Positions 6,075-6,110 of a stretch of 6,110 nt of DNA are shown one piece after another; position 1 is the stretch's first letter; each line of letters opens with the position of its first letter. Made by a program: the position numbers and the translations under genes. Origin of the DNA: Oligoflexales bacterium (GTDB lineage Bacteria > Bdellovibrionota > Oligoflexia > Oligoflexales > Oligoflexaceae); assembly GCA_015232735.1 (NCBI GenBank), contig JADFZC010000162.1, positions 1 through 6,110 of the forward strand, read 5' to 3'. The notes beneath the pieces were generated by a model that saw only the letters and a list, made by a program, of their open reading frames with translations, made no database searches and was not told the DNA's origin.

Positions 6075-6110
6075 AAATTTACTGATGGATTCCAATAGGT
6101 TTTTTCAAAT

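Overview
The window looks like chromosomal DNA of a Gram-negative bacterium of moderate GC content. A lysM-bearing lytic transglycosylase lipoprotein implies a periplasm and outer membrane, and the long charged protein at the left edge resembles a family found in proteobacteria and Bacteroidetes. A deltaproteobacterium-like host is a guess from overall style. Coding DNA is clearly richer in GC than the two long gene-free stretches, which are about 28% GC by hand count over most of their length. I see no tRNA, rRNA, CRISPR array, transposase or phage gene.

Layout. (1) 1-984, plus strand: the C-terminal part of a charged, partly coiled-coil protein running off the left edge, followed by a weak intrinsic terminator. 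(2) 1095-2582, minus: an MltD-type membrane-bound lytic transglycosylase lipoprotein, convergent with gene 1. (3) 2583-2973: AT-rich spacer with a candidate promoter for the transglycosylase; the promoter is overlapped by a 9-bp-arm inverted repeat. (4) 2974-3972, minus: a complete UDP-glucose 4-epimerase (galE). (5) 3973-4301: a divergent control region with several palindromes and an abrupt GC rise in its right third. (6) 4302-5633, plus: a RlmL/YpsC-like THUMP-type RNA methyltransferase with an altered SAM-binding motif I. (7) 5578-6063, minus: a KDPG aldolase (eda) lacking about 56 N-terminal residues, including the family's catalytic Glu; its tail overlaps the methyltransferase gene by 56 bp.

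The genes do not form one pathway. galE (sugar nucleotides for surface polysaccharide or galactose use) and the transglycosylase (peptidoglycan remodelling) both serve the cell envelope and lie in the same direction, but a 391-bp spacer with its own candidate promoter separates them, so they are probably separate transcription units. The methyltransferase probably acts on 23S rRNA. The aldolase belongs to Entner-Doudoroff or hydroxy-oxoglutarate metabolism, if it is active at all.

I found no convincing undescribed multi-gene system. The points most worth checking are the truncated aldolase with its good ribosome binding site, the divergent methyltransferase motif I, and the operator-like inverted repeat over the transglycosylase promoter.
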